This document shows positions 12,601 to 24,395 of a stretch of 64,000 nucleotides of DNA, in pieces. Positions within the stretch are counted from its first letter, which is position 1. Every line of letters begins with the position of its first letter. Source of the DNA: Acanthosoma haemorrhoidale (lineage: Eukaryota > Arthropoda > Insecta > Hemiptera > Acanthosomatidae); the NCBI GenBank assembly GCA_930367205.1, contig OV884009.1:37271841-37335840 (forward strand), in the 5' to 3' direction. The notes under the pieces are model-generated. The model was not told where the DNA came from. It did not search any database and saw only the letters and a list, made by a program, of their open reading frames with translations. The translations under genes and the position numbers were made by a program.

Positions 12601-14460
12601 GTTTAACCAAAACATAATTAGCATATTCCGAGTGGTGGGGTATTCCTTTAAATTTTCACATTTAGTAAATAATTTTTACAGTCCAACTTACATGCACTGG
12701 TTATAGACACTTTTAATAGAAACTCTTTAGGTTTAGCAATTTCCTTTGTTGTGTTCTTTTGGGCTAGTGGTAGTAAATAGTTTGAGCCCTAAAGGGTAGG
12801 CGTTAAAATACAATAAACTTCTGATAATTGATAGTTATTTTTGTAAAATTATTGGATTGTTTGTTGGGATATCTGCTTAGGATGATTAAAAACAGATTTA
12901 TTAGAGGAAAACGTTTCGACATCCTACCTATGTCTGCATCAGGTGCATTCATTTTGTACACGCATTCTTTTACAGACTATTAGACACGTTTGACAAATTT
13001 TTTTTTTTTTTTTATTACTGTTTCACCAATTGCTCATATTCTTTAAGTTCAAACCGATGAACTCTTTCATAATCATATCATTGGTTAAGCTATTTATGCT
13101 AAAATTATATCTACATATTATTTTTACCCTTGTTATCTGTTGATAACGAGTTATTAACTTTCATACGTTCATATGTATTTCATCTCCGTGAAATGTCGAA
13201 ACTAAAATACATTTCGTGAAAATCTAACATATTTTTTTCATCCGAACAAATAGTCCCTCTAAGTGATTCTTGACATGTGGTCAAGCGAAGGTCAATTTGA
13301 GCCAACCCAACGCACTTGATGCACGAATGACGTTCGTTCATGTTGTTCATGACCTATCGGTCGTGGGTGACGTCGACAGCCCAGAAAGTTCCTATTCGAG
13401 AGACTGTACTATGTACGGTACGCTCTGGCCCCTGCTGTAGCTAAGGTCACCAACCCGGAGCTGCGAACATTTCCCACACCGCGAACGTATTTCCCCTCCC
13501 ACGTCACCTGACCTCGGCGGAATAGACTAGGTAAGTCTGCAGATCAATTTCTGATCTCAGAAAATGACTCATTGTTGAACCTAAAGTACTTAGTCCTTAT
13601 TAACAACCTCGGTCCATTCAATACTAATTTTAAACTTCAAATTCACGTTACCGTTAAATTAGTTAATTTGAGAATAAGTGGCTATTATTTGGGGGGTTTT
13701 CAAAAGATTGCCTTATGTTTTCACACAGCTGTCTGTCCATCTGATCAGGTCAGAAATAGTTTTTGGCATGGTTTCCTGAATTTGGCTATTTTATGTACAT
13801 AACTTGTTTTCGTTCATTTTTTTTTATATTCAATAACCCTTATGATTTAACCCTTCTGTCGTGAAATTCCCCTGGGAAGCACCTTATGCTACTGGAAAGA
13901 GGTGGAAAGTATAGCGATCTCCATAAAACACGAAATAAATTAATTACTGGGTAAAGAAAAAAAAATGTAATTCTAGGTAAGGTATCAAATAGAATATCTC
14001 GACAGTCTGTGTTTAACAATATTTATTTTTTTTAACCTTTAATTACAAAAAGTCATCAAAACTGTTACCAACATCGTGTTCGCAACTTTAACTCCACGAG
14101 TTTTTTTGTTTTTTTAGAAAGATTAAGTTTAGAAATGCTAGTTCTATTTGATGTCCCAACGATGACAGAATAAAAGCAACGGGATGTATAACACTTAATT
14201 AACTCATAATAAATTACTTAGAAATTAAAGAATATTTTCCTACCATACTAAGGGATTAAATTAATGATCTTGGCGTTCTAGTTAATAGAATGTTTCAATA
14301 TTCATTTTTATCAATCGGCTTGGAATGGTTTAAATTGATGAAAACTTAAAAGAGCAGGATACGAACATAAAATCAAACTTGATTATTATCACTTATAAAC
14401 AACAAGTATACTTTAAAAAATATACATTAATGATTATATTATGTTGTTATAATTAGAACT
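9641..14460. other. Mostly unrecognised sequence
   Basis: Contains a GC-richer block (about 9710-10130) with a near-perfect 20-bp palindrome CCAGGGCCCCGGGGCTCTGG at about 9838, and another GC-richer block (13300-13540) ending at a GTAAGT. Open frames (up to 76 codons) show no motif. I cannot assign a gene or an element family. Confidence 0.45.
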
Positions 14461-14760
14461 GTCACGCTGGTGGATTTGATTAGCCAGCATTTCTAACCCG
14501 GATTCGCTCCCCGGCTCACCCAATGGTCTTTTCTTTCGTTTATGAGTCTGACTCAGCCTCGTGAAGATAAATGAGTAGCTTGAATGAAGAAGTAGCGAAT
14601 CCGATTAAGGAAAGGTCATTTAAGGTTGAGAGGTAACCCACCTAGTGCTGATCACTGAAGTGCTTGAATCAGCGAGCGCCGCCTACCGACAATAGCAACA
14701 ACCTTCGGTCACTCATACCTCTTAATGAGGTGTTCCACTATGAATTATTTAAATTACTAA
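14461..14760 (+). repeat. Candidate SINE with tRNA-like head
   Basis: Begins with a tRNA-like block: TGATTAGCCAGC as a poor A-box and GGATTCGCTCC as a B-box-like motif. About 230 bp of GC-richer unique-looking body follows before AT-rich sequence resumes. No second copy is visible in the window, so the repeat status is unproven. Confidence 0.35.
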
Positions 14761-14880
14761 TAGCCGATATTTGATGCATATGACGCCGTAAAGAGGAAAC
14801 GAGCCCTCCGAAAATATTACGAGACCGGTTAAAATTATCATATATATAATCTAAGCTCGGGTTTTAATAGGGATTGCTTT

Positions 14881-14940
14881 GTTGAATGGGTTTTTGGTCG
14901 AAGATCGAGAAACCCTGGGTTCGAGTCAAGGTCATACGTA
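14881..14940 (+). repeat. tRNA-like block with B-box
   Basis: GGGTTCGAGTC is a good B-box, preceded at a suitable distance by TTGGTCGAAGATCGAGAAAC. The A-box is weak. Possibly a tRNA-derived SINE head with a body to about 15080. Confidence 0.35.
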
Positions 14941-15329
14941 TTTTTCTACGGGGTGATGATTTACTAATCCAGGTTACACACAGTGCGTGTGTTTCCATGT
15001 CATGTTTGCGGTCGTTATCTCTTGGGCATAAACCGTGTAAACTTCAAAACCTGAAGTGTGAATTCGATAGACAATAATACTATTTGTAAAATTACAGTAA
15101 CAGAGTGACAAAACGAAGGGCACAGTTACAAATAAACTTTACCCTCTGCCACCAAATTGTGTTGCACTTAGCCCAATCAAATATTACTAGTAATTTGGGG
15201 GGAAAAAAATAGAGCCAGTCGAATCAAAATAAAACCTATATTAATAGATATACTATTTCTAACTAATCTATGCTTAAACTTAAAATCTTCTCTAACTAAA
15301 ATAAAGCATACTATTTTTATTTAAAAGTC

Positions 15330-15838
15330 GAGGCCGAATTTCGGCCTACTGAACTGATCTAGTTCAAGCGTAGAAGTGCTTTTAAGAAATGTTTGTTGCC
15401 TTTAAGGAACTAAGGGAGGATCCCTGTCAGTTGGCGATTATTCGGGCAAATAGTCCAAGGCTAGGGAAGAACCGGGCCGAATTGTCTATTTAAAGATTTG
15501 AGTCAGCTGAGATTACCTCCATGGCCTGTTAAAGATGACTATGGCCTATTCACTCCCTCCCATAATATAACTTATAAATAGGCGATTTATAATTAAATAA
15601 TCATATCAACTTATTCCCACCCATCACCTTTATTAGTCAGTTTAGTCCAGTCACGTATAATGTATATCATTATACCTTTTTATTCATTATATAATTTCTA
15701 TAAAATAACAAAACATGTATATAATGTAGTGATGCTACAGGAAATACAAAATAATTTGTTTATAGATTTACCTGAGGATCTGTAATTATATATAATTATC
15801 TGTAAATTTAGAGGGGCTATGAAAAAAAAACAAAAAAA
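15330..15838 (+). mobile_element. Non-LTR element 3' end, same family as 8839-9421
   Basis: From about 15600 it matches the reverse complement of 8839-9060 closely: CACCTTTATTAGTCAG, then ATGTAGTGATGCTACAGGAA, then GGGGCTATG and a poly-A tail at 15822-15839. The 5' boundary (about 15330) is estimated. I found no target duplication. Confidence 0.7.
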
Positions 15839-15988
15839 AATTATTCCCAATATTTACATAATAAAAATAATCTTATGCTAATATGCATTGCATCGAGTCG
15901 AAAACGAAATACCGACATCATGGCTCTTGGGCGTGAATAAAATCTTAATTAAAGTGCAGATAAATTTTAATTATGGAAAAAAATCTGA

Positions 15989-16440
15989 GGAAAATTTAAG
16001 TTTGATTACAATATTGTTTCTTGTTTATTTTCAATGGGTTAATACTGATAATATGCTATGGGAGGCGTCAAAAACAAATTAATAAGACGCTCATTCGGCT
16101 AGTTCTGGTACACAGTTCGGAACACTGGGTGGTGACCGCAAAATCATGAACAAGGTCTTCTCAGGTCGGATGTGTAATCAGTTGTTCAAAATCTTTATAT
16201 TAATTATCATGATTGCATTGAATTAAAGACTATTTGTATCTCTCTAGGGGGTTGAAAGTCCACAACATAATTGTACACCGTTAAAGTAAGCTTATATGAA
16301 TAAGACTGAAAACATAGTGTGATGTGCACAATGAAGGAAAATGCTGCTCGAAAATAATACTGATAACTTAAGGAAGGATTCCTAATTTAATTTTGATTAC
16401 AACACCGTCTCTTGTTTTTTATTAATTATCAATGGGTTGA
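15989..16440 (+). repeat. Short internal duplication
   Basis: A block of about 57 bp around TTTGATTACAA...TCTTGTTT...TCAATGGGTT occurs at 15989-16046 and again, with changes, at 16384-16440. Confidence 0.5.
16049..16360 (+). repeat. Dispersed repeat, uninterrupted copy
   Basis: Paralog of 8461-8495 plus 9434-9640. It lacks the MITE and non-LTR insertions of that copy. Between the shared parts it carries about 60 bp not seen in the other copy. Confidence 0.6.
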
Positions 16441-16942
16441 TACTGATTGAGCGATCCAACTTTGGAGAACCTGATGGCTGTACTCTTTTCTTCAAATTCG
16501 CATCAGTACGCTCACGATTTTACGTTTAATGTAATTCACTGTAAATAAAAAAAAGTTCAAATCATAAGTCGATCCGAGAAGGTCCGAAATTCCAAAATCA
16601 AGTCGGCTGTCACTTGAATATTGGCAGTTGTTAAGAGATTCAGCATTTAAATATGATATCCCCACCCTTTTCTGTATTTTGTCATTTTCCAAAATCTACA
16701 ACCACTCGTTAATTGTGTAATTTTAAAAGCTTCATATGTTGATATGTTTCGCGCATGCGCTTGGTTAAAGATATACACTGTTTTTTTCGCTCCCACATCA
16801 ATTGATTGTCATTGCTGTAATTAAGACCATCCGATCCGTATTCAGAGGACTCCCTTAATGAAAGGCACCCATCAATCTAAAATAATTTTCATGATAATGA
16901 TCCAAATAATGATCATTCTCACTGAATAATCAGATTCACCAC

Positions 16943-17385
16943 ATGGGGATAAGTAATAGCAACAATAAAAATAAGCGCTCACGGTCCGATGCGACCACGC
17001 CGAGTTCCTCGACTAAGCAGAAATCTCGTAGAGGCCGACCGCGCAGATTTTTGCCACCGACAGACTCAGGCGTCACATCAATGGAAGAGTTAACACTTCA
17101 AGCAAGACCGTCTTCTGCTCCGCATCGGAATCTCCTTTTTTAACTCCGAATCCTTTCAAGACACATCTCATCAAGACAAGGATACCACAGCTACTCCGAA
17201 AACACCAAAGACACCTCCAATATATTTCAAATTGGTGTATGACCAATTGAAAAAAATTGTAGGTATTGGCAAATTCGCCTGCTTAAATACAAGTAGGGTC
17301 ATTAGGATCACGCCCAATAACTCAGACACTTAACGAGCGATCGTTAAATCGTTAAACATCGTTCCCATGTCATTGTATTTGGTAT
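16943..17385 (+). pseudogene. Relic of a Jockey-type ORF1 (Gag-like)
   Basis: It starts MGISNSNNKNKRSRSDATTP, a basic Ser/Thr-rich start with KSRRGRPRRFLPPT. After a frameshift near 17140 it continues TPKTPPIYFKLVYDQLKKIV, GIGKFACLNTSRVIRITPNN and SDT-stop-RAIVKSLN. The PPIYxK...LxxIxGxxxFxC...xRIxxxxSDxYRAI pattern is typical of Jockey-clade ORF1. The Tyr codon before RAI is now TAA. Whether it belongs to the same family as 29146-32291 cannot be told. Confidence 0.65.
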
Positions 17386-19036
17386 AGTATGCTATATATA
17401 GCACAATATATATATATACACAAATAAAAACCTACTCAAGAAAAACGTTATTTACAAATTAAATAAAAAAGGTTTACAATTAGATCGTATAGGTTGTAAT
17501 AGTTGCAATAATCATCGTATTTTTTAAAATTAATTCGGGATCTATTGTATGGGTGTACAATAATAATAGTATATTTATTACGCTGGGACTAATCTCTCTT
17601 AAAAACAAACATTTATTTTACATGAAGTGGGTTATTCTACGATATCAGTTAATTTACAATTTGCAATGAACTAAAATATTTTTAAAAAAATGAAACAAGA
17701 AAAGAAATAATAAAAAATATACATATATTCATAAACGACACATATTTATTAATAACTGAAAATTAAATTAATTTAAATAAAAACAATATAAACTAACTAT
17801 TGGTATTAATAGTTTATGAGTTTGTGTTAGCTCGATGTGTATAGAGAGAAATAATATAAGTATCCATTCATGTCCAAACACAGAAATCTCTTAGGGTTTG
17901 AGCTAGCAATCTCTATTTCTATCATTTCAGATGTCGCAGGAATCTGCATCTTTTTCATACGTGGTCTATAAATTCCTTAGGTTTACCTATTAATGTTTAA
18001 ATCAGGGGTCGAGTTGTTCAATTAATCGTTCTGGTAGCATGGACAATACGCCTATATTGGATACGGCTGTGCCAAGTGGTTATTGGAAACATATTATAAT
18101 TGTGCGCTATGAGATATTCATGAACCGATTTTGGCGCTTGAAAGCGTTGAGGGTGTATCTCTAAGCAGAACATTGTTTGAGAGATCTGAGCCCAATTCTC
18201 TGCCAAATCATTTCAAGGTCAATAATTCATTGGACTGCTTCAAGCAGATCGTGCTTTGCCAAGTGCAATTTTAGTTCCTTTAAATCTCTTGGCTGCTAAA
18301 ACTAAGTCTTATAATATAGAATCAACAACATTATCTTTATAAAACATACGTCGGGTCGTCTCGAGGGGGTGCCTAGTTACCCTAGCCCTAGTGACGACGT
18401 GAGGGTTGATTAGGGTATGACCTGGATTACAATTGCTTCATGACGGGTCTTACTACTGTACTATCTCTGTGGCTTTGGTGCATTATAATTCCAAAATAGG
18501 CCAGATGGCAATCCTTCCTCGGATCCTTTCTCAATGAAATCTCATCAACTAAAACCCCATCATACATATATAATCTTTTCAAACTCAAATCATCCGTCCA
18601 TCTCGCTTATCCAACCTCAACTCCGATCCTTCATTCGATCACTCCTAGCTCATTCTGGCAAACACCCATTGGAACTTTATACCTCCATCCATCATTCTCT
18701 TCTCAATTTTCAAAGTCTTTATCAATTCTTTCTTTTCTCACCATCCGGCACTATCTAAATATTTTGAGAGTTATCCGAACGTGACTAAGATTTTTTTGCT
18801 ATATTGTTTTATCTCAAACGTAATAAACTGTTAATTTGATCTATGTCCATAGGTCAGACTGTTCCTATATAACTGTCATTTGTTTTATTCTTATAGCGCT
18901 AATGTCCCATAATTAAGTCTGTGTTTCTTTTCAAAATGTCAATCGTATTCCAGCCGTAACGAAACCCTTCATCATGATGTATCACACGACTCGATTTTTT
19001 ATAGAATGTATATTAAACTTCTTGCGTTTCCCACAG
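17386..19036. other. AT-rich upstream/intronic sequence
   Basis: Holds a dispersed repeat (17590-17790, see its own entry) and a C/T-rich + strand block (18500-18770) with an uninformative 74-codon frame. The true first exon of unc-13-4 might lie here or further left, but I cannot identify it. Confidence 0.4.
17590..17790 (-). repeat. Dispersed AT-rich repeat, pair of 56355-56560
   Basis: Shares blocks AACATTTATTTTACATGAAG/GGTTATT and GACACATATTTAT...AACTGAAAAT in the same order with 56355-56560. Read on the minus strand, AATAAATGTTT near one end suggests a retroelement 3' UTR with a polyadenylation signal. No coding part is seen. Confidence 0.55.
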
Positions 19037-19220
19037 GGTGCAGGAGTTCGACGGTGGCTTCTTCGAAAAGTTCGGTACCTTGCTCAACGACATCGCGGTC
19101 AAGGATGAATCCGAGGCTGTGGCTGCTCTTCCGGCAGAGCCCTCTGAGGAGGAACCTGAACAAGAGGAAACCAAAGATGAGAAGAGAGTTGATCTCATTT
19201 GTGATGTCGTAGCTCTAAAC
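19037..19220 (+). CDS. unc-13-4: unc-13-4 exon: acidic N-terminal segment
   Basis: The acceptor follows a pyrimidine-rich tract ending CCCACAG; the donor is AAC|GTAAGT. After one leading base, 61 codons read through: VQEFDGGFFEKFGTLLNDIA, then a Glu/Pro-rich stretch (AEPSEEEPEQEE), then VDLICDVVALN. It ends in phase 0. There is no Met, so an upstream exon must supply the start; I did not find it. GC-rich codons contrast with the AT-rich downstream exons, which may reflect closeness to the 5' end. Membership in this gene rests on order, strand, splice signals and phase, plus resemblance of the DGGFFEKFG patch to insect family N-termini as I recall them. Transcript support would settle it. Confidence 0.62.
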
Positions 19221-19467
19221 GTAAGTTGTCATCTTTTGTACAATAAAAAAACAAAACTATAATGACCCCTTATGTTTTCACCATTGTATGTGTATGTCAT
19301 GTTAATGGTTCGACCTAAAGACATGTAAAATCGAGTTTGTATTTTGGTAGAATCTAGACTTTTTTTCCCTTCGATAGTTACCCATTGACTAAGATTTTAT
19401 ATTTGAAGTGTGCATGCAATCCATATACCATTCGTATCGCGAAAATAACATTTTTAATATATCATAT

Positions 19468-20478
19468 AATTCTCTCGTCACATCCCAATCCGTCAACGGC
19501 ATCCTACAACCTCCAAAATCACCTCACTAAGATAGAGAAGTGGTGCAACATCTGGCGCATCAAGGTCAATGAAGGCAAATGCGTTCACACCACATTTACT
19601 CTCCGTCGAGGATCCTGCCCGTCCGTAACCTTCAATTCAATTCCGCTTCCCATGTCCAATACAGTTAGATATCTAGGTTTTCATCTAGACAAAAGACTGA
19701 CTTGGAACCCTCACACAAGACTTAAAAGACAAGAATCGAACAGACGGTTTGGACAGTTATACAGACTACTGAACAGAAACTCTAACCTCACACTAGAAAA
19801 CAAACTCCACGTATACAAACAGTTATTAAAACCAATTTGGACTTACGGAATAGAGTTATGGGGGACAGCCAAACCATCGAACATCAAACGTATCCAAACA
19901 TTCCAATCCAAAGTCCTCAGAACCATAGTCAACGCACCCTTTTATATTAAAAACTCATCCCTTCACAGAGATCTCCATGTACCAACTGTCCTCGACCTTA
20001 TACCCTCAAGATTTTCCAAATTTCACCAAAACCTTTCCGCACATCCGAATCCTTTGGTCGACTCCATATCCAGTAACATTCATCCTTACAATCCTCCTCG
20101 ACGCCTAAAACGGCGGTGGCCTCGCGACCTATTATAAATAGACATTCTATGTCATGGGGTCCTGGCACTGGCCATCATCCCCACTCATGTCCTGAGCGTG
20201 TGTGGCTCTCTTGCCCTCTCTGTGGCCTGCGCCGGATGGTGCCACGGCCGGGAGGGGGCGGGGGGAGCTTCGCTGCTTCCGGCCTTTCCGCCAGCTTGCT
20301 GGGGGATTGGCTTCGGGGGCGGGGGGGCTCCTGGGCTGAATCTGTATGTATATAGGTATGAATGGACTGTATATAGGTATGAATGGAATTGTATATAAGG
20401 TATGAATGATCTCTCAGCACAATTATTAATGCTGGAAAAGGCAAATTGTAATTTTTTTTTCAATAAAGAATTTATATA
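19468..20478 (+). mobile_element. 5'-truncated Jockey-like copy with 13-bp target duplication
   Basis: A 1011-bp insertion in the intron after the first coding exon found. The target duplication TAATATATCATAT is at 19455-19467 and 20479-20491. It contains the ORF2 C-terminus, a GC-rich 3' UTR, GGCAAATTGTAA and AATAAAG, then a TA-rich tail. Confidence 0.95.
19469..20137 (+). pseudogene. Truncated Jockey-like ORF2 C-terminus (223 codons open)
   Basis: Continuous frame matching residues from about 676 to the end of the 898-aa ORF2 at 29271-31967: SSHPNP, WRIKVNEGKC, TVRYLGFHLDKRLTW, KPIWTYGIELWGTA, RRWPRDLL-stop. It lacks the catalytic ADD. Relative to the intact copy it reads TWNPH where that copy has TWPSNPH. 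It is still open, so the insertion is fairly recent. Confidence 0.9.
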
Positions 20479-20491
20479 TAATATATCATAT

Positions 20492-21334
20492 GGTTGTTCA
20501 AAAGTTCAATATTGAATAAACAGTCTTTAATCAAATCTCTTCTATGCAGTTCATTATTTTTTTTGATTTGTTGACATGAAAATTTTCTGACTTTATGACC
20601 TGACAGCTTCTCGTTATCGTGATCGCTCAGATCCATAAGATATATATTTTCTGTGTTTAACAACATAAAAACCACACAATGCGTTAATAAATTTCTTCCC
20701 AAACGCGGTAAAATAATAAACATATTACTGTTATAAAAAGGCCAATATCATGAAAATAATTGTATATATGAGGGCACAAATGACCCTTGTAGTTGATATG
20801 CCCCCAAAATGAAAAAATCTCTGCCAATAATTCCAACTCCATAATGCATGATTAAGTGTCATAAATAATTAGTGTTTTCATTATATAAAATGAAGTATTT
20901 TTCTATCATCGGTAAGGAGTAATTAAAGATTACGACTTCCTAATTAACCATATTCGTTTTGATACAAGTCGGCTATTACTACGAAAATTGATTAAAATTG
21001 TGATTACAATTGAGTTGGCGACTTTTTATTACTAAATTTAAATAAAAAATTTCCTGAATAAGCAAAATCTTGACGTGTGAATATCTAAGAATTAAATATA
21101 TGCATTCTGGAGATAATTAAACCCCTTCATTTGGAAATATCAATCAATACTACCTCGTTACTAAAAACAATTTAACAAAAACTATGAATAAAAAAAAGAA
21201 GCGAAACCGCTATAACAGATGTGTCTGTAGTCTCTTAATTACGTGTCAAATTAATATTTAAAATATCCTTTTTTTTATTGAAATAAAATAACCATATACT
21301 CTATTGGGAAAATTAGTAATAGTGATCAGTGATA
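20492..21334. other. AT-rich intron sequence
   Basis: Nothing is recognised apart from a motif CAACTACAAGGGTCATTTGT (antisense, about 20778-20797) related to the inverted repeat at 22751-22825. Confidence 0.45.
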
Positions 21335-21531
21335 TCATTCATCCTATATTTACTCACGCATTCATACGATATGTACAAATACCAATACCAAGTACTTCCC
21401 AACCCTGCGTGTCACCCACCTTCTTCATTTGTGAAAGAGGAAGCGAAAGTTCAGGAGATTCCCAGCCACGATACGGGAAACGCGCCAGTGGAGGCTTACC
21501 AAGACCAGAGCTACAGACGCTCAGGGTATGG

Positions 21532-21533
<2 letters not shown>
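21335..21533 (-). mobile_element. Old Jockey-like 3' UTR relic
   Basis: Aligns by eye with 34085-34250 in antisense: CATTCATAC..TAT, GAAAGAGGAAGCGAAG, CCAGTGGAGGCTTACCAAGA and ACGCTCAGG-like blocks, with many differences. The extreme 3' hairpin is lost. A (GA)n tract starts at its right edge. Confidence 0.65.

Positions 21534-21573
<40 letters not shown>
21534..21573 (+). repeat. (GA)20 microsatellite
   Basis: An uninterrupted GA dinucleotide run of 40 bases next to the Jockey 3' UTR relic. Confidence 0.98.
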
Positions 21574-21576
<3 letters not shown>

Positions 21577-22429
21577 TACTTTTTCGGCAATATAGTAAAC
21601 TACAAAGTAACACACAATTTTTATGATTTGTTAATTATACTTATGGACCCCCTTCATTAATGATTGTTAGAAGTACCAATCAAAGGGGAGTTGTTTTATT
21701 TTTATTTAGAAGTTATTATAATAGGTATACTTGTTCAATATTTAATCTAAGGTTTACACCAAGCACAATAGTCAGCCCCACATTGCGACTTTAGTGACAA
21801 CCATCGGCCTTATCTCAGCGTGTGGTGTTGCGCCTTGGATGCAATTTTGATCCTAATTTTGTCTTGGCTTGTATTTGGCTGAAGTCCATCCCGTTCAAAA
21901 AAACAAAGAAGGCTCACTCAAATTATTGAAGATAATGACTGACTGAATAAGAGAACGAGGCGCCTGTGGCACTTAAGGCTGAACACAAAGCAGGCGTCCG
22001 ATAGATTTAGCTGATCCCTGGATCCTCTAACCCAAATATTATAAATACACCTCCTTCACATTGTTTACCGTATCCCCGCGTTCTTATCCATTTAGTATTG
22101 CGTCACAAAATTTCTATTTATAAAACTCCTACCCTCCAATTGTATCGACCGTTTCCTCTCTTAGCTTTGTTTCCGGTCCCGAGTTGAGAGAAGCTCTAAT
22201 TTTAAACAGATACTAGGCAATCTAGGTGTTCTACAGCCTCAAAACCAGTCCAGTAGATCTGAAATGTTAAAAGGATGTCCAAAAGACCGCACCGGGCTAT
22301 ATGCATTCTAGCTAAGATACACTAATGAATGCGTGGAGATTTAACTTGAAAATTCAGCTTGAAAACTGGATAAACTAGCTATGAGTTCATTTTGTATTCA
22401 GTTTGCCATGTTTCTTGCTTTTCTAAGAA

Positions 22430-22660
22430 TTTACGTTCTGTATTTTATTTCACTCTGCACAGCTCTTAGTAACTTCGATTTCTTCATCTGTTTTCTTCCA
22501 TGAAGTTCCATATGTCCTTAACAGAATGGTTTTTTTTGGGCGTGAAGGAGCTTTTTCCCTTCGTTCTCGGTTATGGCCTCCATAAGCAAGCACAACGAGT
22601 AGGGGAAGTACGATTGTCTTATACAGACAGACCTTATTTGAAAAAAAAAAAAAAATGTAT
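22430..22660 (-). pseudogene. Relic of a non-LTR reverse transcriptase C-terminus (RTE-like)
   Basis: One minus frame reads NKVCLYKTIVLPLLVVLAYG, then RPKKTILLRTYGTSWKKTDE. This follows the KxxLYKTxxxPxLxYG....ILRxxYG...W order of RTE-like C-termini. It is short and decayed, and the Tyr-Gly motif is displaced by an insertion. Confidence 0.4.
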
Positions 22661-22750
22661 GCACCTAGTAAGAGTGTTGTGTCTGAAATTTCTTCTTGCG
22701 CAGTGGAATAAGTAATCCTTTTTTTTTTAATTTTTTATTAGGGCATGTCT

Positions 22751-22825
22751 CAACCACGAGGGTCATCAATGTCCACTCAGTACGGCATTAGTCCACTTAG
22801 CGGGCATCAATGACCCTTGTGGTTT
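22751..22825. repeat. Small inverted repeat
   Basis: Arms CAACCACGAGGGTCATCAAT and, reversed, AACCACAAGGGTCATTGATG are separated by about 32 bp. The same motif occurs once more at about 20761-20800. It could be a tiny foldback element or paired ends of a decayed repeat. Confidence 0.6.
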
Positions 22826-24395
22826 GTACGGCGTAAATCAATCCTTCTGGCATGCGTTTTTGTTCACACATTGTGAGCATAAGATCAACGAGAGAGATAG
22901 AAAGGGTTTCCATCATTTTTCTTATCAAACTTGAGTAGTTTTATCTGTTTGCCAACTAGTTGTATGGTTGTTCAGCTTCCTTGTGGCTTCTTCGAATTAA
23001 TCCACGTCTGGCGGTTCTTTATAACTTTCAGGGGAGTGCCTTTAATCTAATGTTCATTTTGTGTAATGTGTTATAAGCATCCCGTCTTATTTTAAAGAGC
23101 TCTTTAAAATTATTCATTACTCCATCATAAAGAGTCAAGAGATCCCCAAGTACATTCTTATATGATAAGTTCCTTTCATTAACTCGTCGGAAGAACAATC
23201 GGCTTACGTTGTCTTTCCTCCATCATCTTGCTTCCCTAGCTTCTTTTCTTCTTTCTTAGACATTTTTTTTTTCAATTCTTCTTGATATACTCTACAATTA
23301 ATTTTTTGATCGTTGGAAAAATTGTATCACACGTTTGGTCTTTATGGTTTATTCTTGTTAAACCAATGCTGCACAGGTGCCCTTTGTTGGAATCCTGTTG
23401 CTTAATTAATCCCATTGGTGCCTCCACTGTTCTTTTGCACCGTTTCTTCTCCTGAGATGTTGTTAGCAGGTTGCACTGTGAACGGTGTCCTTCAATTTAT
23501 AGACATTAAATCGTCTCTTTTCCTGACCAAAAATTTTGCAAGATATATATGAGCCTTGATTCTAGCGATGGGCATGTAGTGGTCCGAGGTTTTTTTGGTA
23601 CCTCTTTATGATCTAGCACCCAATCAAGACAAGACTTGTGCCGTGAACTTATAAGGCAATAGTTGGCCATCTGTTTTAGACTATTAGCCTATCTAAGAGA
23701 ATACTAAGAAAACTGCCATTCTCTAATGTACAGAATGGTAATATGGCCTTCTGAAAGTGCCTGTGAATAAGAAATAAGTAACTTCTGGAGAGACAAATAT
23801 AGGACGTTATTTACTCAACCCACAAACAGAAATGAAACCATATTAATTTACACTTTTCGTTCCAGTTCGGATAATTGTCTTGAGAGTGCTTTCTAAGAGC
23901 ATACTTCTTCCAATTATTCCTGCTCTTATCACTGCCAGCAACTTGAGGGTCAAGTGCTTCACGCCTTTTCAAAGTCACTTCATTTTTCTGGATCTGACGA
24001 ATGGAATAGTACGTTAGGCTGAGAGTCTTGGCTTGGTGGATCCTCGTATTGTCGGTTTTATGACCTTTGATGTTTTCTTAAATATACTCCATCGCTAAGA
24101 AGAGGCTAAAAAACGTTCACAAACAACAAAAAAAAACTCACATAATGGCACTTTTACGAAGGATGACTTCGGTAGAAAATGAATGTAAGGTCGGGTAGGG
24201 GGCTAGAAGGGTAACTAAGGTTGTGGTTGGGTATTGGGCACTTGAACAACTAGCTGGGACTGCCCCAGCCGAACGGCTAAAGATAACGACTGATAGGCTT
24301 GGGACAGGTCGCAGAGGGTGCCAAAGGGAGAGCGCATGTGCCCGCCTCCGGGCGGCCAGTTCGCCGGCGGCCCGTCCACTGTTCGTCCGTCTCAG

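Larger units (their letters stand above)
21574..24395. other. Intron sequence, largely unrecognised
   Basis: Contains an RTE-like relic (22430-22660) and a small inverted repeat (22751-22825). From 22850 to 24080 the + strand is pyrimidine-rich; the minus strand has scattered short frames but no motif I can name. GC content rises toward the exon at 24396. Confidence 0.4.

Noticed and set aside
22850..24080. Pyrimidine-rich stretch that might hide a minus-strand retroelement
   Set aside because: Frames such as CLDWVLDHKEVPKK on the minus strand did not match a family I can name.
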